Source: an uncultured Roseburia sp.
Lineage (GTDB): Bacteria > Bacillota > Clostridia > Lachnospirales > Lachnospiraceae
Length of the DNA: 64,000 nt
Reading direction: 5' to 3'
Assembly: GCA_947567625.1 (NCBI GenBank)
Contig: CANONN010000010.1
Coordinates: forward strand, 1-64,000
Numbering within the stretch: position 1 is the stretch's first letter; each line of letters begins with the position of its first letter. A model generated the notes under the pieces. It was not told the origin of the DNA and searched no databases. It saw nothing but the letters and a program-made list of their open reading frames with translations. Positions 27,501 through 35,343 of this stretch are shown piece after piece. The position numbers and the translations under genes are program-made.

Positions 27501-30500
27501 GGCGGCAGTTATTATAAGAAACAAAGAGTTGCCACACTTCAGGTAACGGACCGCAATATCCGGCCGCAGGAAATGACGGTCGTGGTGAACGCCTATGATA
27601 TCATGGGGAATGAGCTCGCAGTGGAGGGAAAATTGAGTGCATGGAGGCAGGGCGCCGTAAAAAAAGAGAGTTGGACATGCACGTATACCTATGATGTAGA
27701 TGCCAATTACCGGTTTACGCTGGCATGTGTGGATATGGCGGAACATCGGGCTGCCGCCGCTGACGCCTTTACGGTCGATCTCACAAAACCGTCGGCGGGG
27801 GATATCACGATTGACTACAGCACTTCCCTGCTGCAAAAGGTATTGAGCGGCATCACATTCGGATATTATCAGCCGACTGTGACCGTGAGCGTTACGGCGG
27901 AGGATACAACTTCTGGCATCGAATATCTGGAATGGGAATACTTAAGAGAAGAGGATAGCAGCGACAGCAATGTGGCGGAGGAGTCCGGCAGGATTGAGGG
28001 CGGCGCTATCACATACACGGAAGATAAAAAAACGGCGTCTGCCAAGTTTAAAATCAAGGCCACAAAGGCAAAACAGTACGCGGGTTATGTCAGAGTGCGC
28101 GCGACGGACCGGGCGGGCAATACGGGCAATTACCGCACCGACGCCGGAACCCAGATTGTGGTCGATACGATCTCGCCGTCGAGAACGGTCACATACAGCC
28201 CGGCGAAACAGGTGGTAAACAAAAAGACGGGGGCGACCATTGCCGGTTTTAACCCGGTATCCGAAAACAGGAACGCACAGCTGTATTACGATGATGGCAT
28301 GACGGTCACGTTTACGGTGAAAGAGGCCAATTTTTACGCGGAAGATGTGTCTGTTAAAGTCAATGATAAAAAGAGAAAAGTTACCTGGAAGAAATCACAG
28401 GAGGCCGATACCTGGCAGGGAACATTAAAGATTAAAAAAGAGGGAGACTATGTCGTGACGATGGAGTATACCGACCGCTCCGGCAACCAGACGGTTTCAA
28501 AGCTTACCGGAAAGACGAACAGCTACCGTTCCGGTGTGATAACCATCGACAAAGATGTGCCCACGATTGATGTGGATTATAAGCCCTCCATGCCTGTCGG
28601 CATTGTCGAGGGAACTACTTATTATAATAGGGGTGCATCTTCGGTGATTACGATACGTGAACATAATTTCCGCGCCAGTGATGTCAATGCGGTGGTGACG
28701 GCGGTAAATGTCGGCGGTGAGAGTGTTGCGGTGCAGGATTACCAGCAGTATCTAAAGGAGGAGGACAGTTGGATAAGCGACGGCGATATCCATCGTGCGG
28801 CGATATCTTTTCCGGCTGACGCTGCCTACACGCTCCATGTCGACTATACGGATTTGGCGGGGCGCACGGCCTCTTACGGGACGGACAAATTTACCGTGGA
28901 CACCGGGAAGCCGGAAAATCTAAACGTAGCGTACAGCGCAAACATTTTTGAAAGCATATTGGAGACCGTTACCTTTGGATTTTATCAGTCCCAGATGACG
29001 GTGACGCTGACGGCGGAGGATGCCACGGCGGGCGTCCATCAGTTTACCTACAGTTACCTAAAGAGCGAGGGCGTATCGGATGTCAATGCAGAGCTGGTAA
29101 ACGGCGTGATACCGGAAGAAGAGATTGAGTTCTCCAATGGGGGACGGACGGCGACGGCAAGATTTTCGATTCCGAGTGAAGCGCTGCGGGGCGATAATCA
29201 GTTTAACGGCACGGTGGAATTTACGGCGGCGGACCGCTGTGGCTGGAAAACGGAGCTGGAAGACAAAACAAGAATCATTGTCGACAACATATCACCGACG
29301 GCGGATATCGGCTACAACGAGCCGGTGCGAAAGACGGACGGCGTCTCTTATTACAGCGGTCCAATCGAGGCCAATATCGAGATCACGGAGGCCAATTTTT
29401 ATCCGGAAGACGTCAGGGTGGAGGCCGCAAAGGACGGCGGCGCGCCGCAGCAGGTGGATGTCACCTGGGCTGACGCCAGTGTGGACCTGCATGTCGGAAC
29501 ATTTACCCTCTCGGAGGATGGCGACTATCTCGTCACGGTCAACTACGAAGACCGTTCCTCCAATGTCATGGAGGAATATCAGTCCGAGCAGCTCACGATC
29601 GACACCGAGCCGCCTGTGATCACGGTGGAAGGGGTCAAAAATCACTCTGCCAATAACGGGGAATCGATCGGTTTCGTTTTGACAGTGGATGATGTGAATA
29701 TGGACGCTTCGGTGTTTGAACCGGTGCTGATCGCGCAGCTGCGCGATGAGGAGGGCAAGATTTATCAGAAAGATGTATCCGGTGCGGGTACACTCGCTAC
29801 GGTTACATCCGGCAGCCGCTACGCCTATACGGTGACAAATTTGGAACAGGACGGTGTGTATACGCTTTCGTGCCCGGTTGTCGATCTGGCGGATAACCGC
29901 ATGGATTTGATGCGGGCGGAAACGGGCAGTGAGATAGAAGAGCTTGTATTTTCCGTCAATCGCAACGGCTCCACCTATCATTTAGATCATGCGACCGGAG
30001 ATATCAACGGTACGTTTGCCAAGGACGGCGTCGACGCCGTGATTACGGAAATTAATGTCGATGAAGTGACGGACAATAAGGTGACCTTATATAAAAATGA
30101 GGAGACGCGCACGCTGGCCGCGGGCAGCGACTATACGATGAAGAAAGAGGGCGGCGAGGGCACCTGGCACAGTTGTACCTATACCGTTTTAAAGGATAAT
30201 TTTGCGGGCGACGGCATTTACCGCCTGGCGCTGTATTCTAAGGATGCGGCCGGAAATGTGGCGGAAAATACGCTCGACACCAAGAATGTAGAAATATCTT
30301 TTGTCATTGACACGACGCCGCCAAATCTTATTGTGGCCAATCTTGAGAGCGGCAGGACTTATCCTGTGCCTGAACACACGGTCATCATGCAGGCGGCGGA
30401 CAATATGGGACTAAAAGAAATTAACGCCCGGCTTGACGAAAAAGACGTCGATCTGCAAAAGAGAGCGGACGCAGCCGATGGGGCACAAACGGATGAGAGC

Positions 30501-30752
30501 GGCGGAGATTATGAATTTACAGTCGCTGGAACAGATACCGACCCGCATAAGGTAGAGATTGTGTTGACCGATCTGGCGGGAAATGAAACGGTTGAAATCA
30601 TTGAGGATTTTTATGTAACCACGAATAAATGGGTGCGTTTCCGACGAAACAGACCATTGTTTTTCGGCTCGATCGCAGGGCTTTGCGCGCTTGCCGTCTT
30701 GCCCGCGGCCGCGGTGGCTGTCAGGAGGAGAAAAAAGGGCAGGAAGTTATAG
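24570..30752 (+). CDS. Giant membrane-anchored surface protein with Ig-like repeats
   Basis: About 2060 residues. A signal peptide (RRIAAYVLSLLLLANLMPPGNVKA) is followed by an Asp/Gly-rich segment with three 11-residue repeats (PDVSSGEGEGK), then some ten Ig-like modules recognisable by the phrases NFYPEDV, NFRASDV and NFYAEDV, YTDLAG, and interdomain joints such as IDTTAP, VDTGKP and IDKDVP. It ends in a membrane helix (SIAGLCALAVLPAAAVAV) and the basic tail RRRKKGRKL, with no LPXTG motif, so it is membrane-anchored. Two modules share TFGFYQ/TFGYYQ and must be duplicates. ATG 24570 has AAGGAG eight bases upstream; a GTG seven codons earlier is possible. Probably an adhesin or stalk associated with the Tad pilus; ligand unknown. 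Confidence 0.85.
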   Translation: MKILGERGRRIAAYVLSLLLLANLMPPGNVKANPHENEAYEAVKREVLDSGTLQRSGLEGRDVFAGESGAAPPDAEAALTQEQGQMSGTGGVWEMNADDGGQTPDVSSGEGEGKPDVSSGEGEGKPDVSSGEGEKKPLPDFRFPEEKQEITYQEGITHCQTAVGADGDQYVIAYAISAGEGGQTVAKIDRSTGVVTPERAGTVVVVAVCHDESDTYLDTTASYELTIHKGTRKFVFAQVTEDGSPIEIKYGQSFSNPVLDSPGDGEVTYAVEPAGDGVFVESGGAVIYQTVTAEPVTVRAVKKEDDCYLESVAEYRLRIVYQELPKEAYTIEGEEGENGWFLSDVTVRPNYGYQIGLSGALGDDNSWYDSLTFRDEGTKDRFFYLISPEGYITDRVTLPALKIDKTAPDGLKITYSDLPVNSRKEYEDDKSAVIDYYNKDKIEVTLTVGRESADGSGIASLTYFTNEKGEGAGAVIPVSQCSSNADGTISYTFSCAAIFRGKIAFEAKDVAGWTSRLADGKVIIVDNRQSKIAVEYDDSTLVRAVDRMTLEDIESFHHVSDKNVNLYYAPDVLGSGADSGRVKVLTYTITEDFFYPEDVRFTLYVNGVEAADYRSYAFLGDAAGDNGEGVWRKTGSNQWQADLILKAGTDYVAKLSYEDRSLNGEAVAFNQTEHIYVDDARPSVEVSYSEHSAVMDGITYYQGHPTATILIRETNFRASDVDVRVTAKDANGSEVDVTADGQSFTDYVKDAVHWQAADGDGHRLTLTFDEDAAYAFELAYTDLAGHAAVYGADKKEVYPQDHFIVDNAAMKKALQPVSDMYAQNFTRVVDDKNEQIITPQEAQGSRRWVYGGAAEMHFLFEEANFYGSDVRANLDGLDTVGDKFLEVWRDNVKCASVGDGYQFVDWSEQEDGDANLHMLSLVIGTDNADGSKDGDYYIKVRYTDRSGNSMQEYCSDVITIDTTAPVIAVSYDNHTARGGSYYKKQRVATLQVTDRNIRPQEMTVVVNAYDIMGNELAVEGKLSAWRQGAVKKESWTCTYTYDVDANYRFTLACVDMAEHRAAAADAFTVDLTKPSAGDITIDYSTSLLQKVLSGITFGYYQPTVTVSVTAEDTTSGIEYLEWEYLREEDSSDSNVAEESGRIEGGAITYTEDKKTASAKFKIKATKAKQYAGYVRVRATDRAGNTGNYRTDAGTQIVVDTISPSRTVTYSPAKQVVNKKTGATIAGFNPVSENRNAQLYYDDGMTVTFTVKEANFYAEDVSVKVNDKKRKVTWKKSQEADTWQGTLKIKKEGDYVVTMEYTDRSGNQTVSKLTGKTNSYRSGVITIDKDVPTIDVDYKPSMPVGIVEGTTYYNRGASSVITIREHNFRASDVNAVVTAVNVGGESVAVQDYQQYLKEEDSWISDGDIHRAAISFPADAAYTLHVDYTDLAGRTASYGTDKFTVDTGKPENLNVAYSANIFESILETVTFGFYQSQMTVTLTAEDATAGVHQFTYSYLKSEGVSDVNAELVNGVIPEEEIEFSNGGRTATARFSIPSEALRGDNQFNGTVEFTAADRCGWKTELEDKTRIIVDNISPTADIGYNEPVRKTDGVSYYSGPIEANIEITEANFYPEDVRVEAAKDGGAPQQVDVTWADASVDLHVGTFTLSEDGDYLVTVNYEDRSSNVMEEYQSEQLTIDTEPPVITVEGVKNHSANNGESIGFVLTVDDVNMDASVFEPVLIAQLRDEEGKIYQKDVSGAGTLATVTSGSRYAYTVTNLEQDGVYTLSCPVVDLADNRMDLMRAETGSEIEELVFSVNRNGSTYHLDHATGDINGTFAKDGVDAVITEINVDEVTDNKVTLYKNEETRTLAAGSDYTMKKEGGEGTWHSCTYTVLKDNFAGDGIYRLALYSKDAAGNVAENTLDTKNVEISFVIDTTPPNLIVANLESGRTYPVPEHTVIMQAADNMGLKEINARLDEKDVDLQKRADAADGAQTDESGGDYEFTVAGTDTDPHKVEIVLTDLAGNETVEIIEDFYVTTNKWVRFRRNRPLFFGSIAGLCALAVLPAAAVAVRRRKKGRKL
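24879..24977 (+). repeat. Three in-frame 33-bp tandem repeats
   Basis: Three near-identical 33-bp units encode PDVSSGEGEGK three times near the mature N-terminus of the giant surface protein. Unit number could change by slippage without breaking the reading frame. Confidence 0.85.
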
Positions 30753-30865
30753 TCAAATAAGAGATATCACAACATTTAAAGTGCGTTTTACAACAGATCG
30801 GTTGATTTTCCCTTACAAAAAGACGAAGATATGATCAAGAATAAAACTTTTTGGGAGGGATTTGG

Positions 30866-31369
30866 ATGCATACGAAAACAATGGAAGGAATTGTAGGGGC
30901 GAGAGCCAATATGAACCTGCTCAACACGCCGTTTCGGGTCTTTAAAGAAGCCAGACGCAAAGGTGATCAGGCAACAATGGAGAGAGCCATGGGGTATGTC
31001 AATGAATGTTCGGACAGGGCGGTGGAGTATCAGGAAAAAGCCGAAGAGGGCATGAAAGAGGACGCCAAAGCGGCAAAAGAGCAGGCAGAATTTATGCGCG
31101 AGGAGTTGATTGAGAAACGGAAAGAAGAGCGCCAGGAGGTGGAGGACAAGGCGGAAGAAAACAGGTATACGGATACGGTGATCATAAGCGAGGACGGCAA
31201 AGTATTGCTCAAAGAAAATGGCGGCACGGACTCTGTGGATGCAAAATCGCAAGTCCCTGCACAGACGGCGCCGGATACCGTGAAGATGGAGCCTGTCCTC
31301 TATACAAAAGCCGGGGAAGCCAGCCAAAATCCATCAGAACCCGCCGCCAATATCTCGATTGTCGTATAA
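30866..31369 (+). CDS. Small helical protein of unknown function
   Basis: The 167-residue protein is almost wholly alpha-helical and charged in its first 110 residues (EYQEKAEEGMKEDAKAAKEQ and similar), suggesting a coiled coil, followed by TDTVIISEDGKVLLKENGG and a disordered tail. No signal peptide or membrane helix. Start is ATG 30866 with GGGAGGG six bases upstream. It is collinear with and 113 bp after the Ig-like gene. I do not recognise the family. Confidence 0.65.
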   Translation: MHTKTMEGIVGARANMNLLNTPFRVFKEARRKGDQATMERAMGYVNECSDRAVEYQEKAEEGMKEDAKAAKEQAEFMREELIEKRKEERQEVEDKAEENRYTDTVIISEDGKVLLKENGGTDSVDAKSQVPAQTAPDTVKMEPVLYTKAGEASQNPSEPAANISIVV

Positions 31370-31402
31370 TATGATTTCCAATATCGCCTGTGCGGATACC
31401 AG

Positions 31403-31732
31403 CTATTCCTGATCGGATTTATCCCGGAAATTAATCACCCAACGGCTTTCCGACGGGTAATAGATCAGGAATACCCGCACACTCCTGCCATGAAGCGCCA
31501 GTGTGCAGTCATATTCTATGGACGGTATGCCGGCATACCGTTTCTTTTCCTGCGCATGCACCGTGATGTCGCGGATGGTCTGAATCTCACCGTTTTCATC
31601 CTCCACCTTCAGCATGAGGGGCATGATCTTTCCCGTGCTGGTAAACCAGCACTCGCAGGCGATCTTCTGCTGTGTCCCTCTGACGCTGCCCGCATCTGCC
31701 TGGACAGAACCCACACCGATTCCAAAAGCCAC
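31403..31732 (-). CDS. Hypothetical protein, 109 aa
   Basis: A compact protein, likely beta-rich, with a conserved-looking core: CWFTSTGKIMPLMLKVEDE, IPSIEYDC and RVFLIYYPSESRWVI. I choose the GTG at 31732 because AAGGAGG lies eight bases upstream; the ORF runs 45 codons further upstream, but that part would be made of a family A repeat and is unlikely to be coding. It stands alone on the minus strand. The family is known to me only as short hypothetical proteins; no function is proposed. Confidence 0.55.
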   Translation of the reverse strand: MAFGIGVGSVQADAGSVRGTQQKIACECWFTSTGKIMPLMLKVEDENGEIQTIRDITVHAQEKKRYAGIPSIEYDCTLALHGRSVRVFLIYYPSESRWVINFRDKSDQE

Positions 31733-31761
31733 TGCCGTATCCTCCTTACCGCTTGATGTGT

Positions 31762-31895
31762 ATTCAGCCTTCGGCTTTATAGTTGCGGAATCCGGCCTAT
31801 TCAAGTTTGCCTTACGGCAAAGGGGCCGGATTCTATTCCAACCGTTACGTGTTCTTACGCACGTCACAGCGCGTGCAAAGTCCTGGGCTGAATCG
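31762..31895 (+). repeat. Structured intergenic repeat family A, copy 2
   Basis: Nested hairpins: GGAATCCGGCC (31787-31797) pairs with GGCCGGATTC (31824-31833), enclosing TTTGCC/GGCAAA; a later GCACG/CGTGC hairpin is followed by the conserved GCAAAGTCCTG. Compared with copy 3, paired positions change together. It lies just upstream of the hypothetical gene on the minus strand. Positions 31896-32011 contain nothing I recognise. Confidence 0.75.
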
Positions 31896-32011
31896 TTGCC
31901 TTGATGTTACCAAAAATTTCAAACATATGTTCGACTATCTTGCAGAGATTGTAGCAAAGGCAGGTTGTTATTGCAAGCGGTAATTTTTGGATACAGAAAT
32001 GCTTGATTTAT

Positions 32012-32659
32012 CTATTGTTCGTCAGCTCTGGATGCAAATAGGCTTAACTGCTCATAATCCGTCTCTCGCTCCAGCAGGCAGGGGATTTTATGCAAAAGCC
32101 GGCTGGCCGATGCCAAATCGGATATCCATGCAGGGATTTCATCGCGCTCCAGTATCAGGGGCATACGGTCGTGCACCGGCTGCATGGAAGCGTTTGCGCA
32201 GGTGGTGAGAATCACAAAATGTTCTCCATCCTGATACCGCCTGCACAATCCAGCCATGAAGAGAACGGAATCATCTTTCCTGCGGAATGTGTTTTTTTCT
32301 TTTCTGCAATTCCATTCATAAAACCCTGCCGCCGGAACCACAATGCGCCTGTGGCGCACACTGTCCCGGAACAGGGGTTTTTCCAGGACAGACTCACATC
32401 TGGCGTTAAAAATCAACCGCCGGCTCTGCGGCAAAGAAGGCCCCTGCGGCAGGGGAAATCCCCAATGCTGCCATTCGCAGCCGATATGGCGCTCATTTTC
32501 CACCAAAATCGGCGCATCTTTGCCGGGGAAAATATCGCCGGCTGTAATTCTTCTGTCTGTGGGCACACTCGATTTTGCCCGTCCCGTCCTGTCGATCTGA
32601 CGGATCATGTTCTCAATTTCATTTGCCATCTCATCATTCACATAATATCTGCCGCACAT
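32012..32659 (-). CDS. yedK: YedK/HMCES-type SOS response-associated protein
   Basis: The 215-residue SRAP protein begins MCGRYYV; Cys2, exposed when Met is removed, forms the covalent link to abasic sites in single-stranded DNA. Other active-site marks are NARCESV, GFYEWN with the catalytic Glu, and VHDRMP with the catalytic His. It shields abasic sites during replication. The start at 32659 has GGGAGGG five bases upstream; an in-frame ATG five codons earlier would bury the essential Cys2 and can be excluded. Confidence 0.93.
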   Translation of the reverse strand: MCGRYYVNDEMANEIENMIRQIDRTGRAKSSVPTDRRITAGDIFPGKDAPILVENERHIGCEWQHWGFPLPQGPSLPQSRRLIFNARCESVLEKPLFRDSVRHRRIVVPAAGFYEWNCRKEKNTFRRKDDSVLFMAGLCRRYQDGEHFVILTTCANASMQPVHDRMPLILERDEIPAWISDLASASRLLHKIPCLLERETDYEQLSLFASRADEQ

Positions 32660-32688
32660 ATCGCCCTCCCGCATGTCTTATATGGCGT

Positions 32689-32824
32689 TTATTTTATCAC
32701 AAATAAGCGCTGCTTTCTGCGCATTTCTAAAGTGCTGCTTTTGCACTTATTTTATCATAAATAAGCGCTGCTTTCTGCGCATCGCTCAAGTGCTGCTTTT
32801 TGCACTTATTTTATCATAAATTTA
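32689..32824 (+). repeat. 58/59-bp tandem repeat between yedK and the GH36 gene
   Basis: Two full units (32689-32746, 32747-32805) and the start of a third (to 32824). Each unit holds an AAGCGC/GCGC hairpin and an AAGTGC/GCACTT hairpin followed by TTATTTTATCA. On the minus strand each unit start reads TGATAAAAT, an extended -10 form pointing at yedK. It may serve as terminator and promoter tissue for the divergent genes. Confidence 0.7.
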
Positions 32825-32937
32825 TAGTGCAAACGCAAGTTTCGCAGAAATTATATTTTGTGCGTTTGGAAGCAATGTCATACATGGATGTCCGTCTTGA
32901 TTGCGAGGTGCGGTAGAGCGTGTTTGAAAACTCATAG

Positions 32938-32966
32938 TTGCCGTGGGGAGGGAATTATACTAAAAT
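32938..32966 (+). promoter_or_regulatory. Sigma-A promoter of the alpha-galactosidase operon
   Basis: TTGCCG (32938-32943), 17 bp, TAAAAT (32961-32966), about 25 nt before the RBS of the GH36 gene. I see no obvious operator palindrome beside it. Confidence 0.6.
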
Positions 32967-32997
32967 AGAACGTATCAAAACGAAGGAGCGTGCGGCG

Positions 32998-35343
32998 ATG
33001 ATCATAGAAAAAGACAATTACTATATTTTGCATACACAAAATACGACCTACTGCTTTCGCGTACTGGATACCGGGCATTTGGAACATCTGTATTATGGTA
33101 GAAAAATCACGGTTGACATGGAGGAGACGGACCATTGGGCCGCGGAAAGCGGCATGGAGGCGTTCGCGGAGCGGCATACGCATATTGCAGGGAATACCAA
33201 TACCTATGACAGAGAGCATGAACATTTTACACTCGAGGATATGCGTCTGGAGATGTCCTCCTACGGCAAAGGCGATATCCGCGAGCCTTTTGTGGAGCTG
33301 GTGCACGCGGACGGCAGCGCAACCTGTGATTTTTTATTTGAGGGGGCAGAGATTTCCAGGGGCAAAGAGCCGTATCGGACGCTGCCGGGTTCCTATGATG
33401 AGAGCGGCGCAGTGGAGCACTTGACGGTTACGCTTTGGGACAGGCAGTACGGCCTTGCGCTGGAGCTTCACTATTATGTATACGAAGACTGCGATGTGAT
33501 CGCGCGGAGCAGCAGGTTAAGAAACGACAGCGGCAGTGCCGTGGAGGTCAAGCGCCTGTTTAGCACACAGATCGATTTTGACACGCCGGAATATATATTT
33601 ACCACGTTTCACGGCACCTGGGGCAGAGAGATGCACCGCACAGACCTCCTGGTGCAGGCGGGAAAGCATGTCAATGCCTCCTACACCGGCACCTCCTCGA
33701 GCCGCGCCAATCCGTTTGTGATGCTGGCAAAATGCGGGGCCACAGAGGACGCCGGGGATTGTTATGGATGTAATCTGATCTACAGCGGCAACCACTATGA
33801 GGCGGTGGAGGTCAGCAGTTACGGAAAGACGCGTTTCGTCTCGGGCATCAACCCGCAGGCGTTTTCCTGGCAGCTGCTGCCGGGGGAGGATTTTGAGGCG
33901 CCGGAGGCGGTGATGGCATTTTCCGCGCAGGGATATAACGGCATGAGCCAGTGTATGCACCGTTTCGTGCGCAGGCATATCGTCCGCGGGGAATGGCGGG
34001 ATAAGGCGCGGCCGGTCATCTTAAACAGCTGGGAGGCGGCCTATTTCGATATCAACGAGCGCAAATTATTGCAGCTGGCCAGGGCGGGCAAAGCGGTGGG
34101 AATCGAGCTGTTTGTCATGGATGACGGCTGGTTTGGCGACCGCAGCGACGATACGCGTTCCCTGGGCGACTGGGACGCCAATTTAAGAAAATTGCCGCAC
34201 GGCCTGTCGGGGCTGTGCGATAAGATCAACAAGCTCGGCCTTGATTTTGGTATCTGGGTGGAGCCGGAGATGATCAATGTAAACAGCAGATTGTATCAAC
34301 GACACCCGGACTGGGTGATCGACGTGCCGGATAAGCCGCATGCCGAGGGGAGGAATCAGCGCATCCTCGATCTGACAAAGACGATTGTGCAGGATTACAT
34401 CATTGCCAAGATGAGCGAAGTATTTTCGTCGGCCAATATCGCGTATGTCAAGTGGGATATGAACCGCACCTTCAGCGATTACTATTCGAGAGGGCTTGCG
34501 CCGGAGCAGCAGGGGGAGGTCGCGCACCGTTATGTCTTAGGGCTGTACCGCTGTCTGGGCGAGCTTGTCAAGCGCTTTCCAAAGATCTTGTTCGAGGGAT
34601 GCTCGGCGGGCGGCAACCGCTTTGACCTTGGTATCTTAAGCTATTTTCCGCAGATCTGGGCGAGCGATAACACGGATGCGCTCTGCCGGGCAGAGATACA
34701 ATATGGTTATAGTTACGGATATCCGATGTCTGCGGTCAGCGCCCACGTCTCGGCATCCCCCAATCACCAGACATTTCGCGAGACGCCGCTTGACACCAGA
34801 TTTTCTGTGGCGGTTTTCGGAGCGTTCGGCTATGAATGTGATCTTGGCGCTATGACGAGAGAGGAACTCCAAGAGATCGAGACGCAGATTGCGCTCTATA
34901 AACAGTGGCGCGAGGTATTGCAGCAGGGCAGCTTTTACCGGGGAAGAAGTTTCCGTGACCAAACAGACGGCGGCAGTGTGCTGGTGCAGTCGCCCGGCAA
35001 TCATATGGAGTGGACCTGCGTGTCGCCTGAGGGTGACCGGGCAGTGGGCCTTGTGCTGCAAAAGCTGACTATGCCGAACACGCAGTTTGCGTACTATCAG
35101 GCAAAAGGTCTTGTGCCTGGGACAAAATATCGTTTTTACAGCGCTCTGCCTGGCGGACGAGAGGATTATGCCCTGTACGGCGACGCTCTGATGTACGGCG
35201 GCGTCTGCCTGACCCAGGGATTTTATGGCGGCGGCCCGGGCAGGGAGCGCTGCCTGTATCGGGATTTTGACGCCAAGCTGTTTTTTATGGAAGAAATGGA
35301 AGAAAGGGAAAGCAAAGGAAAGATAGAAAGGGAAAGAACATGA
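32998..35343 (+). CDS. GH36 alpha-galactosidase
   Basis: The 781-residue enzyme hydrolyses terminal alpha-galactosyl residues (melibiose, raffinose type sugars). The order of motifs is that of family GH36: NSWEAAYFDINE and FVMDDGWFG in the barrel, nucleophile D487 in YVKWDMNR, FEGCSAGGNRFD, and acid/base D557 in ASDNTDA. No signal peptide, so it is intracellular and acts on imported oligosaccharides. ATG 32998 has GAAGGAG nine bases upstream. Its stop overlaps the ATG of argS (ATGA). Confidence 0.93.
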   Translation: MIIEKDNYYILHTQNTTYCFRVLDTGHLEHLYYGRKITVDMEETDHWAAESGMEAFAERHTHIAGNTNTYDREHEHFTLEDMRLEMSSYGKGDIREPFVELVHADGSATCDFLFEGAEISRGKEPYRTLPGSYDESGAVEHLTVTLWDRQYGLALELHYYVYEDCDVIARSSRLRNDSGSAVEVKRLFSTQIDFDTPEYIFTTFHGTWGREMHRTDLLVQAGKHVNASYTGTSSSRANPFVMLAKCGATEDAGDCYGCNLIYSGNHYEAVEVSSYGKTRFVSGINPQAFSWQLLPGEDFEAPEAVMAFSAQGYNGMSQCMHRFVRRHIVRGEWRDKARPVILNSWEAAYFDINERKLLQLARAGKAVGIELFVMDDGWFGDRSDDTRSLGDWDANLRKLPHGLSGLCDKINKLGLDFGIWVEPEMINVNSRLYQRHPDWVIDVPDKPHAEGRNQRILDLTKTIVQDYIIAKMSEVFSSANIAYVKWDMNRTFSDYYSRGLAPEQQGEVAHRYVLGLYRCLGELVKRFPKILFEGCSAGGNRFDLGILSYFPQIWASDNTDALCRAEIQYGYSYGYPMSAVSAHVSASPNHQTFRETPLDTRFSVAVFGAFGYECDLGAMTREELQEIETQIALYKQWREVLQQGSFYRGRSFRDQTDGGSVLVQSPGNHMEWTCVSPEGDRAVGLVLQKLTMPNTQFAYYQAKGLVPGTKYRFYSALPGGREDYALYGDALMYGGVCLTQGFYGGGPGRERCLYRDFDAKLFFMEEMEERESKGKIERERT

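Noticed and set aside
32689-32824. CRISPR array
   Set aside because: Units are directly adjacent without variable spacers, only two are complete, and no cas gene is near.
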